A stretch of DNA of 64,000 nt from Bog-756 sp963778165. Lineage in GTDB: Bacteria > Actinomycetota > Acidimicrobiia > Acidimicrobiales > RAAP-2. This document shows, in pieces, positions 26,615 through 36,773 of this stretch. The notes beneath the pieces are model-generated. The model did not search any database and had not been told where the DNA came from. It saw only the letters and a program-made list of their open reading frames with translations. The DNA lies in the NCBI GenBank assembly GCA_963778165.1, contig CAVZTE010000002.1:248001-312000 (forward strand), written 5' to 3'. Made by a program: the position numbers and the translations under genes. Position 1 is the stretch's first letter. Each line of letters starts with the position of its first letter.

Positions 26615-27949
26615 CTACAGCGAGGCGTCCGCCGCCACGTGATCGAGGTCGCGGCTGTTGGCGATGGCCACCGCGGCCAGCTGTGATCGCACGCCGAGCT
26701 TTCGCAGGATGGAACGGATGTGGGAGCGGACCGTGGCCAGCGACACCACCAGTTCGACGGCGATGTCCTGAGCCGATCGTCCCCGGGTGAGGAAGAACAG
26801 GACCCGGCGCTCACTGGCGGTCAGTTGCATCAGTGCTTCGAACCTGGCCGGCATGCGTCGCAGCTCTTCCTTGGTGGCCCCCCGCTGGCCGGTGTCACCG
26901 AGCAGGGAGTGCAACTCGGCCGGTAGTTCGTCGATGTCGGAGAGTGCGATCAATGCTCCCTGTTCCACGCAGGCCGCCAGGGCCGCCGCCCCCGCTCCGG
27001 CACTCACGGCCAGGACGTCGACTCCCAAGGAGTGGTAGGCGCCGGCCAAGCGGGCCGGAACCGCCCAGGTGCTCGATGACCACGTGGCCTGATCGGTGGC
27101 CGGTTCGCCGCCCACCACCAGCACCACCAGATCCACCGGGGTGCCGCCGATGTCGAGGATCAAATTGTCATCGGCGGTGAGTGGGATCGCCGCCGAGGTG
27201 AACCCCAGGCGATGCGCCATGGACGATGCCGCTACGGCTGAGAGACTGGCAGTTCCGTTGACCGGTGCACCCGGGTCGATCATCAACACCGTTCCCCTGG
27301 TCCCCGGGTCCCCAGGTTCGGGGAAGTTGTCATCGTGGCGGGTGCCGTAGCCGGCCAAGCGACAGGTCGAGTACCGGACGACCGTCCGGTGGCGGAGCAG
27401 CGGTGCGGCCACGTAGCGGGTGAACGGCATCGATCCCTCGATCGATGAGATCAGCGTTCGCACCCGTGCGTCGACCGGGAGGCCGCCGGTGCCGAGCAGC
27501 CGGTCGACCGTGACCACCATCACCGAGGGGATCGTCGCCACCTGGCCCCGGCTGGGGGCGGAGGTCCTTCCGTTCGTCACCTCGGGATGCTGGCCCGCTC
27601 CGGCCGCACGGGGGCGGCGAGTGTCGTGGGACCGTCGGCTGGCGGTGGCGCCCTGCCCGACCGCCCGGGCCAGCCGCTCTCCCAGGGTCCTCGGGCTCAC
27701 CGCTTCGGCGTCAGTGCCGAAGGCCACGGCGATCCGTGAGAGGCCGTACGGGCAGATCCGGTCATCCGAGCGGACGGTCTGCTGAATGCTCCGCAGGGCG
27801 ATGTCGTGAGCGGCGCCGGCACCCGCTTCGGGCCCGACCCCGGCTCCCGATGTCGCCCTCGGCCGGAGATCGACCCGAGCCACCGTCAGCGGCAACTCTT
27901 CCCCCAGGTCACTCGACCATTCCGTGGTCATCCGTACATCAGTTGTCAT
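26615..27949 (-). CDS. LuxR-type transcriptional regulator
   Basis: A DNA-binding regulator of 444 residues. The C terminus (about residues 373-436) is a LuxR/NarL helix-turn-helix: LTASERRVLFFLTRGRSAQD, then SLATVRSHIRSILRKLGVRS. The N-terminal part (about residues 15-100) faintly resembles a GGDEF domain that has lost its signature (DDRICPYGLSRIAVAFG). The middle domain (about 155-340) has LILDIGGTPVDLVVLVVGG and has no family I recognise. The ATG at 27949 (MTTDVRMTTEW) has GGGGGT just upstream; a longer in-frame start at 28027 is less likely. It reads away from the polysaccharide genes and could regulate them, which is only an inference. Confidence 0.8.
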   Translation of the reverse strand: MTTDVRMTTEWSSDLGEELPLTVARVDLRPRATSGAGVGPEAGAGAAHDIALRSIQQTVRSDDRICPYGLSRIAVAFGTDAEAVSPRTLGERLARAVGQGATASRRSHDTRRPRAAGAGQHPEVTNGRTSAPSRGQVATIPSVMVVTVDRLLGTGGLPVDARVRTLISSIEGSMPFTRYVAAPLLRHRTVVRYSTCRLAGYGTRHDDNFPEPGDPGTRGTVLMIDPGAPVNGTASLSAVAASSMAHRLGFTSAAIPLTADDNLILDIGGTPVDLVVLVVGGEPATDQATWSSSTWAVPARLAGAYHSLGVDVLAVSAGAGAAALAACVEQGALIALSDIDELPAELHSLLGDTGQRGATKEELRRMPARFEALMQLTASERRVLFFLTRGRSAQDIAVELVVSLATVRSHIRSILRKLGVRSQLAAVAIANSRDLDHVAADASL

Positions 27950-28122
27950 GGCACCCCCACGCACCCCGACCGCAACCGCCCAACGGCACAAGTCCGTGCC
28001 CCCGCGGTACCCTGCCCCAGCACCCACACCCTAGCCCTACCGGCTCCGAACGCACCAGTTGCTCTCATCATCTTTGAGGAGGGAGGTCGACAATCCGGGC
28101 TTCCCGACCTACCCGATAGGAG

Positions 28123-28749
28123 TCACCAGAGTTCGGCCGGCGGACCGGTGGTGACGGACGGGCCCGAGCGGGAGGGCCGAGCCAGATGAACCGCACCGTC
28201 GGCCAGGAGCACCAGCGCCACACCCAACATCGCACCGGCCAGAGCGTCCGAGGGGTAGTGCCACCGGAGTCCGATCACGGCCACGGTGATGAGGCCGACG
28301 GCCAGAGCCCCGGCCACCATGACCACCGGCCGGATCCAACGTGGTGCCGCCACCGAGAGAGCAGTGGCCACCGCGGCGACGTCGGCCACGTTCCCCGAGG
28401 GGTAGCTGAGGACCCCCTCGAAGTGACGGCCGACTGCCGGCTTGAGCACGTACTCGACCAGGACCGCTGTCGCCAGCGGCCCCGCTATGCAGGCGGCCGC
28501 CCGCCACCGGTCGTAGGTGGCGGCCACCGTGGCCGCCACAACTGTGCCGATCACCAGGGACACCGGGCTACCGAGGTCGGCGATCCGGAGCAGGACCGTC
28601 GAGCCCGGCGACTTGACGATGGCGGAGAATCCCCGCCGATCCAGTTGGTTCATCCCGGGGTACAGGTGGATGATGGCTGCGCTGACGATCGATACCCCAA
28701 CCAGGGCCACGCCGACCGCGGTCTCCCGCCGTGCTGCCGTGTGCGTCAT
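28123..28749 (-). CDS. PAP2-family membrane phosphatase
   Basis: Probably dephosphorylates a lipid or polyprenyl phosphate at the membrane. The 208-residue protein has five to six spans. The three PAP2 motifs are present but altered: KPAVGRHFEG (first), SYPSGNVAD (second, where PSGH is usual) and LRWHYPSDALAG (third, with the nucleophile His). The Asn in place of the second-motif His may lower activity. The ATG at 28749 (MTHTAARRE) is preferred to 28806 because it directly precedes the first span. It could recycle the undecaprenyl carrier of the neighbouring polysaccharide pathway. Confidence 0.8.
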   Translation of the reverse strand: MTHTAARRETAVGVALVGVSIVSAAIIHLYPGMNQLDRRGFSAIVKSPGSTVLLRIADLGSPVSLVIGTVVAATVAATYDRWRAAACIAGPLATAVLVEYVLKPAVGRHFEGVLSYPSGNVADVAAVATALSVAAPRWIRPVVMVAGALAVGLITVAVIGLRWHYPSDALAGAMLGVALVLLADGAVHLARPSRSGPSVTTGPPAELW

Positions 28750-28784
28750 TGTGGCGACTTCTCTGGCCGGGGCGGCGTGGGCGG

Positions 28785-29724
28785 TCAGGGGAGCGTCCGG
28801 AACCACTCCACCGTGGCCCGCAGTCCGTCTTCGAGGGCGACCGGTGTCGAGATCGGGGAACAGGGCGGAGATCCGGGTCCGGTCGGCCTGTGAGTCACGG
28901 ACGTCTCCCGGGCGGGTGCTCGGTGTGGGCGCGCTCGAGGGGCCGACCCAGGATCTTCTCGAGGAGGTCGATGACTTCGAGGAGCGAGACCCGGGTGCCG
29001 AAGGCCAGGTTGACCGGGCCCGGATCGGTCACCGTTCTGAGCGACGGCGTCGGCCAGGACCCGGCAGACGCGTGTCGACGTAGGTGAAGTCCCGGGTCTG
29101 GGTGCCGTCGCCGTGGACCGGGAGGGGCTCGCCACGGAGGGCGCAGTCGACGAAGGCCGGCACCACGGCGGCATAGGCATGGCCGGCGTCCTGCAGCGGG
29201 CCGAAGACGTTGAAGAATCGGAAGGCCAGCACGGGAAGTCCGAACGAGTGGCCGTAGGCCAGGGTGGCCGACTCGGCGGCCAGCTTGCCGGCGGCGTAGG
29301 GGCTGGCCGGCATGGTGGCCATGTCCTCGCGTTTGGGCAGGGCCGGATTGGCCCCGTACACCGAGGACGACGAGGCCAGCACGACCTGGGGCCGGCCGTG
29401 GCGTCGGGCGGCCTCCAGTACCTCCATGGTCCCGGTGGCGTTGGTCGGTGTGGCTGGCCATGGGGTCGGCCAGCGACCGGGGGACCGAAGGCCGGGCGGC
29501 CAGGTGGACCACCGCGTCGGCATCGGGCAGCACCTTGTCCAACAGGGCGGGTCGAGGATCGTCCCTTCGACCAGCTCGACGTGGCTGAGGGTGGCCAGAT
29601 TCTCCGCGTGCCCGGTGGACAGGTCGTCCAGGGCCACCACTTCATCGACCGTGGGAACCGAACCCAGCCATCGGCACAGGTTGGCCCCGATGAAGCCGGC
29701 CCCACCGGTGACCACGACCTTCAT
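28785..29724 (-). CDS. NAD-dependent sugar-nucleotide epimerase/dehydratase, GalE-like (several frameshifts)
   Basis: Changes the stereochemistry of a UDP- or dTDP-sugar. The start MKVVVTGGAGFIGANLCRWL gives the Rossmann motif. ASSSSVYGAN and SPYAAGKLAAE give the catalytic YxxxK. RFFNVFGP and RDFTYVDT are typical of the extended SDR family. Frames change near 29550, 29446, 29070, 29027, 28907 and 28842; all but the first are explained by one extra base. The reconstructed C terminus ends ALEDGLRATVEWFRTLP. The corrected length is about 311 residues, normal for the family. Which sugar it acts on cannot be told. Confidence 0.8.
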
Positions 29725-29810
29725 GCCGAGACGGCCGCCATCGGAGGTGTAGGCCCGGATCTGGCATCTGACCGGCGCCGCGCCGTTGCTGTCCGATGCA
29801 CCGGCGCAGA

Positions 29811-31111
29811 CTACAGCCGCTCGACGGTGGGGCCATCCAAGCGATTGCGGGTGTCGAGCACGTAGGTGGCGTTGGCCCGGACCAGGTCGAAGTCGAAGGC
29901 GTCGTGGTCGGTGACGATGACCACGGCGTCGGCCCCGGCGAGCTCGTCGGCCGTCAGGTCGACCAGCGGGTAGCCGACCGCCTGGCCGGACAGGTGGGGA
30001 TCGACCACCCGGACCTCGGCCCCCAACTCCGCCAGCGTCTGGGCGATGACCGTTCCGGGGGCTTCGCGGGCATCCCCGGTGTTCCTCTTGTAGGCCAGTC
30101 CCAGCAGGAGGACCCGCGAGCCGTTGACCGCCCGGCCCATCCGGTTGAAGGCCAGGATCAGGCGGCGCACCACGTAGTCGGGCATGTGCTCGTTGACGTC
30201 GTTGGCCAGTTCCACGAAGCGGAACGGCTGGCCGAGGCTGCTGCGCACCTTCCACGAGAGGTAGCTCGGGTCGATGGGCAGGCAGTGACCGCCCACCCCG
30301 GGCCCGGGATGTGAAGCGCAGGTAGCCGAAAGGCTTGGTGGAGGCGGCGTCGATGGCCTCCCACACGTCGATGTCGAGGTCGGCGGCGAACATGGCCAGC
30401 TCGTTGACCAGGGCGATGTTGACGTGGCGGAAGGTGTTCTCGAGGAGCTTGGTGAGCTCGGCCTCGCGGGTCCCCGACACCGCCACGGTGTGGTCGACGA
30501 TGTCGGTCGTAGAACGCCTGCACCGCCTGCAGGGAGTCGGCGTCGATCCCCGAGACCACCTTCGGGGTGTTCTCCAGGCTCCAGGTGGGGTTGCCCGGAT
30601 CGATGCGCTCGGGGCTGTAGCCCAGGTGGAAGTCCCTACCGGCCAACAGGCCCGACCCCTCCTCGAGGATGGGTGCCACCAGCTCCTCGGTGGTCCCGGG
30701 GTAGCTGGTGGACTCCAGCACCACCGTGGCCCCGGGCCTGAGGTGGCGGGCCACCGTGGCCGCCGCCTCCTCGACGAAGGACAGGTTGGGCACGCCATCG
30801 TCGCAGCGGGGTGGGCACGTCGATGACGGCCACGTCGAACCCGGCCATCCGGTCGGGATCGTCGGTGGGCTCGAACCGACCCGAGTCCAGGGCCGGCCCA
30901 GGCGATGCGTCGTCGATGTCCTCGACGTAGGAGCTCCCGGCGGCCAGGAGCTTGATGCGACCGGCATCCAGATCGAAGCCCACCACGTCGATAGCCGACT
31001 TCGACAGCCCGCAGGGCCAGCGGAAGCCCGACGTACCCCTGGCCGACGACGACGAGCTTGGCGCGGCCCGCCGGTCGGGCTCACCGGTCGGAGGCTCGGC
31101 CGCGGGCTCAT
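29811..31111 (-). CDS. Nucleotide-sugar dehydrogenase, UDP-glucose/UDP-ManNAc dehydrogenase family (frameshifted)
   Basis: Oxidises a UDP-sugar to a UDP-uronic acid with NAD. Reconstruction gives KLVVVGQGYVGLPLAL (NAD site), DVVGFDLDAGRIKLL, VDVPTPLRDG, ESTSYPGTTEEL, FHLGYSPERIDPGN, ENTFRHVNIALVNELA with the conserved Asn, and GVGGHCLPIDPSYLSWK with the catalytic Cys. LGLAYKRNTGDAREAP lies in the C-terminal domain. Single extra bases near 30990, 30800, 30505 and 30304, and one near 31080, break the frame. The ATG at 31111 overlaps the stop of the upstream dehydratase gene (ATGA), which supports this start. The motif set fits the WecC/TuaD-type enzymes of capsule loci. Confidence 0.85.
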
Positions 31112-33188
31112 GCCGGCACTTGCTCTGAGCTGGTGGTCGGTTCTCCGGCTGTCGAGGTCCCGGATCCGGACGCCAGGCCGTGGCGGCCGTTGGTGGCGTG
31201 GTCCTTGCCGCTGGCCGTGTGGTCGTGCCCGTTGGGTGCGGGGCTCGCCGAGGTGGCCGGAGCATTGGTCTGGGCCACGCGTGAACAGCAGGTTGCCGCA
31301 CCGTATCGGCCTCCCGCTCGCACGACGGCCAGGCGCAGGTCGCTCGAGGTCGGTGGCGAACTGGTCGGGCGGGCGCGGTGATGGGGATCAGTTGGTTGAT
31401 GTAGGGGTGTTGGGTGGTCAGGACCTCTTCCTCGGGCGTGCGGAGCTCCTCGTCGAGCTTCTCGCCCGGGCCGGATGCCGACGATGCGGATGGGGATGTC
31501 GTGCCCACCTCGTAGCCCGGAGAGCCGGATCATCCGCTCGGCCAGGTCGAGGATGCGCACCGGCTCGCCCATCTCGAGCATGAAGACCTCGCCGCCGCCG
31601 TCGGACAGGACCGACGACTCCAGCACCAGCTGGACCGACTCCTCCACGCTCATGAAGAAGCGGGTCATCCGGGCGTCGGTGACGGTGACCGGCCCGCCGC
31701 TGGCGATCTGTCGGGTGAAGGTGGGGATCACACTGCCCCGGCTGCCCAGCACGTTCCCGAACCGGACCGTGCAGTACGAGGCGCCGTACGGGCGCCCGGG
31801 ACAGCACGATCTGCTCGGCCATGCGCTTGGACGCCCCCATGACGCTCGACGGTCGCACCGCCTTGTCCGTGGAGATCTGCACGAACCGCTGGGCCCCGAC
31901 CACCGATGGCCGCCTCGACCACGTTGAGGGTGCCGAAGACGTTGGTCCGGGCCGCCTCGATGGGGTGGTGCTCGAGGACCGGGACGTGCTTGTGGGCGGC
32001 GGCGTGGAAGACCACCTCGGGTCGGAACTGCTCGAAGACGGCGATGACCGCCGAGCGGTCGTTGATGTCGACCAGGGCCTGCTCGCAGGGGGTCGTCACC
32101 GTGGCCGCGGTGTCGTGGAGGTGGGTCTCGTCGTGGTCCAGGAGGACCAGCAGGTCCGGGTCGAGCTCGGCCACCTGGCGGCGAGATCTCCGAGCCGATG
32201 GAGCCGCCGGCCCCGGTGACCAGCACCCGCCGCCCGGCCAGCGAGCGGCGCACGGTGTCGAGGTCGATGGGCACCGGGGTCCGGCCCAGGAGGTCCTCGA
32301 TCTGGGGCTCGCGAGCCTGGCGGAGCGAGGCCATGTGGGATGTCCCGTCGACCAGGTCGCTCACCACCGGGCAGCACCTTCATGGTCAGCCCGGCCGTCT
32401 CGCAGGCATGCAGGACCCGCTGCACCAACTCCGGAGGTGGGTTGGGGATGGCCAGGAGCACCTGCTGGAGCGTGTACCGGGCCGGCGGCCTCGGGGATGT
32501 CGTCGATGGATCCCACCACCGGGACGCCGAGCATGGACAGCCCGTGGGCCCGGGCGTCGTCGTCGAACACGGCGACCGGCACCAGACCGGCCCCCGGGCT
32601 GCGCAGCATCTCCCTGATGGCGGCGGCGCCGGCGTCGCGGCTACCGACGACGGCCACCCGCAGCCCGACCCGGCGCGAACCCCGCTGCCAGGCGAACAGC
32701 CTCGAGTGGAAGCGGAGGACGCCCATGCCCGGCTGTGGCGAACATGCAGCCGACCACGATGACCGCCACCGGGACCAACTCGATGTGGGCGCTAGCGACC
32801 GAGGGGGTAGGCCACGATGAGCAGGCTCACCACCGTGGCGGCCGAGAGCACGAGCTGGCGGGCCTCCTCGGCGCCGGCGTGGCGCCACATCCGGCCGTAG
32901 AGGCCGAAGATGTGGTTGGCCACCAGGGTGAGGACCATGACCAACCCGAGGAATGGCGCAAAAGTGCTGCCAGTAGAGGCCCGGGGCCTTATCGCGGAAG
33001 TAGGCGATCTCCGCCAGGCCGTATCCGACGAAGATGCAGAACGCGTCGATCAGTGTAAAGACGAGCCGGGACCGGATCCGGCTGGCCCGCATGGCGACGT
33101 TGGTCTCTGGCTCCTCTCGGCGGACGCGACCCTCGACGAATGCTGCGGCTCCCGTGGGAACTCGGTCATCCGGCACCGTCAGACCCAT
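31108..33188 (-). CDS. FlaA1/CapD-type membrane UDP-sugar 4,6-dehydratase (several frameshifts)
   Basis: Makes a 4-keto-6-deoxy UDP-sugar for surface glycans. The N-terminal part has membrane segments (LIDAFCIFVGYGLAEIAYF), then a nucleotide-binding module (VAVVGSRDAGAAAIREML). The catalytic SDR domain shows RRVLVTGAGGSIGSE, VVFHAAAHKHVPVLEH, QISTDKAVRPSSVMGASKR and TVRFGNVLGSRGSV, all hallmarks of the CapD family. At least six frame changes lie at about 31.38-33.0 kb. The tail past 31.4 kb is Ala/Thr/Ser-rich. The ATG at 33188 has GGAGCAGGGGG upstream. The stop overlaps the next gene's ATG. Confidence 0.85.
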
Positions 33189-33523
33189 GCGATAGCCCCC
33201 CTGCTCCAGTAAGCCGCCCGCTCGACACTCGACCCTCTTGCCCCGCGAAAGACTCTATCGCGCCCCGACGCCGAGGTGCCCAGGTCCGAAACGGGCCCGG
33301 AGACGGTCCCGGAACATGTCCCCCAAACCCACAGAATTCGGCAGGATTTCTTCTCAGCCTAAGTCCCCGTGCAAGGGACGAGGCCATTTCTGACGAGCGA
33401 GGATCCCCCATCGTGTCACTGCTGACCCATGGCACAACCCACACTCTGGGCTACGCACGTCGTCGCGCCTGATCGCGGTCGAAGCTGCGATCGGACTATA
33501 CCGAGATAGGTGTCGACCCGATC

Positions 33524-33541
33524 ATCCTCAATATTGAGGAT
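33524..33541. promoter_or_regulatory. Perfect 18-base palindrome, candidate operator
   Basis: ATCCTCAATATTGAGGAT equals its own reverse complement. It lies 183 bases before the Wzz-like start and 336 bases before the dehydratase start. Its length and AT-rich centre fit a dimeric repressor site. The binding protein is unknown. Confidence 0.5.
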
Positions 33542-33643
33542 CATGGCGAAGGGTCGCTCAGAAGGGCCGGCCCTCTGGTGCCCGCATCCCGCCGGCAGGA
33601 TCTTCTACCCGCTTCCTACCTGCAGAAAGTGGTATTGCCGCTG

Positions 33644-33671
33644 TTCAGAAGGGTAGATGCGAGTGTATTAT
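33644..33671 (+). promoter_or_regulatory. Candidate sigma-70-type promoter of the Wzz-like gene
   Basis: TTCAGA at 33644 and TATTAT at 33666 are separated by 16 bases. The TATTAT box lies 35 bases before the start codon and AT-rich hexamers are rare in this genome. Identified by eye only. Confidence 0.3.
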
Positions 33672-33705
33672 TGCGCGCTCTACGTTGGGCAGGGAGTGGG
33701 AGAGC

Positions 33706-35380
33706 ATGGAGCCAATCGACTATCTGGGGGCGCTGCGCCGCAGCTGGCGGCTGCTGCTGACCCTGGCCCTCATCGGTGTCGTCTGGCCGTGCTCGTCCCC
33801 GTGGGTGAGCGGCCACAGGGAAGAAGCACTCAAGAAGGGCCCCGATCCGTTTTCGGCCAGCGCCACCGTCGGCGCACCGCCCCCCCAGGCAACAACACCC
33901 TGGTGGGCGGGGGTGGAGCCGTGGCCAGCAGATCCTGTTCTACGCCGACAGCACCGCCCTCCAGGAGGCGCCGCTAAACGCGGTCGGCCATGCGCCGCGT
34001 CCTGACCGCCAACGTGGGTGCCTACCTCAAGGCGCAGCCTCATCGTGCCCGCAGGGGCCGGCAAGCGGCGAGGCGCAGAACGTCAGCGTGGTCAAGTCCT
34101 CCGGGTACGGCACGACCGCCAGGCGGGCCATCAAGCTGACCAATGACTACGCCAAACAGGTCGGGGCCGACTCTCAACCGGATCGCCGCCGCCCATGTCA
34201 GACCGTAGCGGTCGTCCGGGGCGGTCCATGCCGGGTCCGGCTACGTGGTCGTGCACCCGGCCCTCAAGGCCACCAAGGAAGTTCCGAAATCGGCCGAGGC
34301 CAGGGCCGGTAAAGAGCCGGAAGATGCGGGCTCTGATCGGCCTGGGCGTCGGCGTGGTCCTGGGTGCGGCCATCGTCTTGATGCGAGAGGTCCTGAACAA
34401 GTCGGCTCCGGACGTCGGCACGGGCGGAGGCGACGTTCGGCTACCCGGTGGTGGTGGAGATCCCGACAGCGCTGCGGGCCATCGGGCGACCGGCCCCAAC
34501 GTGGACGTGGTCAACAGTCCCCAGATCGCCCGCCGCGGAGGCCTACCGGATGCTGCGGATGTCGGTGCTGTTCGAAGCGCTGGCCTCGGGTGTGCTGCCG
34601 TCCGATGACTTCAGCTATCTCGTCGTGGATGGCGGAGCAGCCAGGGGACGCCAGCCAGACCGAGCGGCCCAGACGAGGCGGAGGCCGGAGGGCGAGTCGG
34701 AGCCCTCGGCACTGCCGGCCCTGGTCAGCCCGCAAGGTCGTGTTGGTGGTGTCGCCAGCACCGAGGCCACCCGGCCCCAGGTCGCCGCCAACCTGGCCGC
34801 CGCCTATGCGGAAGCCAGGGCAACGGGTCGTGGTCATCGGCACCAGGCGAGCTCGGCGCCGGCCCGCTGCAGCGGCCGGAGGACGGACGCTCACCGGTCA
34901 GATCAGCCGGACGACGTCGAGGTCCCGGCTCGAGCCGTCGTGGGTCGACCGGGTGTTCCGGCTCGACCTGCGTCACTTCATCGAGAACAGCGGCCAGCTG
35001 GTGACTGCGGATGCCGGCGGTGCTGGAAGCGACCCGGTCCCTGGCCGACGTGATCATCGTCGAGGCACCGGCCCTGCTGGCCGTCCACCATGTGGAGGCC
35101 CTCTCGCAGCTGGTCGACGTGGTGCTGGTGGTGGGGGAGTGCGGAACGACGACCTTCGAGGAGGCCCGGCGGTCCGGCGACCTCCTGCGGCGCATGGGGC
35201 CCCGGTGCTCGGTGTGGTGCTGACCAACGTCAGGCTGCAATCCCGCGACGCCCGGCAGCTGCCGTCCCTGGGCCAGCTGGCAGCTGACGAGCGGTTCGGG
35301 CCTCGGCCAGGATGCCGACGGGGACCACCGAGGACGCCGACGTCGAGGCATCCGAGGCTCCGGCCCACTCACCGGCATGA
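33706..35380 (+). CDS. Wzz chain-length regulator with BY-kinase-like domain (several frameshifts)
   Basis: Controls polysaccharide chain length and assembly at the membrane. It begins MEPIDYLGALRRSWRLLLTL, the Wzz start with the first span. After a periplasmic-type segment comes a second span (ALIGLGVGVVLGAAIVLMRE), then AEAYRMLRMSVLFE as in tyrosine autokinases, and a Rossmann-like part (QVAANLAAAYAEAGQRVVVI; later ADVIIVEAPALL and VDVVLVVGE). The expected Walker A lysine is missing: the loop reads VSPSTEATRPQVAANLA, so it may be kinase-dead. At least six frame changes interrupt it. The stop overlaps the next ATG (ATGA). Confidence 0.7.
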
Positions 35381-36740
35381 ACGACGTACTCCGGCGACCC
35401 GGTGACGCTGTTCGCCGCGGAGATCCCGACCCAGCCAGTCTTCGCCATCATCGTCGCCGGGGTCCTCTTCGGGCTGGGGCGGCTGATCATCAAGCGGGTG
35501 GGGTTTGCCGAGGACAGCCCATGGCTGATCAGGATCATGACCGCCGGGCCTCATCCTCCACCTGATGGCGGCCCCGGCCCAGATCTTCGTCGTCGAGCAC
35601 GTCTACGGGGGAATCGCCGACTGGACCCGGTACACCCACCAGGGCGCCATCCTGGCCCCCAACTTCCATCGCTTCGATTTCACGCTTGGCCGGGGCCAAT
35701 CTCCGCCAGATCGTCAACGACGGATCGGTCAGCATCGCCACCGGGATCGTCATGGCCATCGTCGGCGTCAACCTGACGCTCACCTTCCTGGTCTTCAGCT
35801 GGCTGTCGTGGATCGGCTGCGTCTTCTTCTACCGGGCCTTCACGCTCACCTTCGCCGGTGCCGACCACCGCGTTACGCCTGATGTTGTTCTTCCTTCCCT
35901 CCCTGATCTTCTGGACCGCGGACGTCAGCAAGGAATCGCTCATGATGCTGTCGCTCGGGCTGGTCGCCTACGGCGGGGCCAAGATCTTCTCCCGGCGGCG
36001 AGGCGGGTTCATGCTGCTGATTCCCGGGGTGACCCTCGGGTACTACATCCGGCCCAACGAGCTTCTGCTGGTCCTGAGCGGCTTCGCCGTGGCCATGATG
36101 GTGCCGACCGGCGGCCGTCCGGCAGAACCTTGGCGGGCTGCGGCGGTTCTTCGGCTTCGTCGTTCCTCCTGGGCCTCCTGTTCATCTCGGTGTATCTGAC
36201 GGTCCACTATCTGAAGGGCGGCGGGGGCACCCTCTCCCTCGAGCAGACCCACCAGAACAATCAGGGGGTGGGAACCGGGTTCGGCAGCAGCGGCGTGCCG
36301 TACTCGACCAGCCCGATCACCTACCCGCGGGATATCTACGAGGTCCTGTTCAACCCGTTGATCATCAAGGCCCACGGCAACGCCCAGCGGGTGGCAGGGC
36401 TCGAGAACACCATCCTGATCGTGTTGATCCTCACGTCGCTGCGCAACCTCGGATCGTGCCCCGGGCGGCGTTCGCCCGCCCCTACGTGATGCTGTGCGCC
36501 GTCTACTCCGCTTTGTTCATCTACACCTTCGCCGCCCTCGGCAACCTGGGTCTGATCGAGCGGGAGCGGGTCATGCTGCTGCCGTTCATGCTGGTGCTCT
36601 TGTGCGTCCCGCGGGCGCCCAAAGGACAGCCCCCGCGCTACCTGTGGGAGTTGCGCCGCCGTGACCGGCTCAAAGCCCGGAGGGCCAACGAGGAGGCCAT
36701 GCATCGCAATCCCCACCTACCGGCGCACGCCCGGAAGTGA
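35377..36740 (+). CDS. Integral membrane protein, probable polysaccharide polymerase (frameshifted)
   Basis: A multi-span protein of about 450 residues after correction. Spans include PVFAIIVAGVLFGLGRLII, GIVMAIVGVNLTLTFLVF, LMMLSLGLVAYGGAKI and LLVLSGFAVAMM. Its place directly after the Wzz-like gene, with an ATGA overlap, and its length suggest a Wzy/EpsG-like polymerase, but I see no diagnostic motif. The C terminus is basic (ELRRRDRLKARRANEEA). Frame changes occur near 35390, 35550, 35690, 35870, 36110-36170 and 36450. Confidence 0.55.
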
Positions 36741-36773
36741 GCCTGTCGCCCCGCTGACCGACCGGCGTTGCCG

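Larger units (their letters stand above)
33189..33705. other. Divergent intergenic region of the polysaccharide locus
   Basis: These 517 bases lie between the divergently read dehydratase and Wzz-like genes. No credible gene is seen. The region must hold both promoters. It contains an exact 18-base palindrome at 33524-33541 and a promoter-like pair at 33644-33671. Its base composition is visibly less GC-rich than the flanking genes. Confidence 0.6.
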
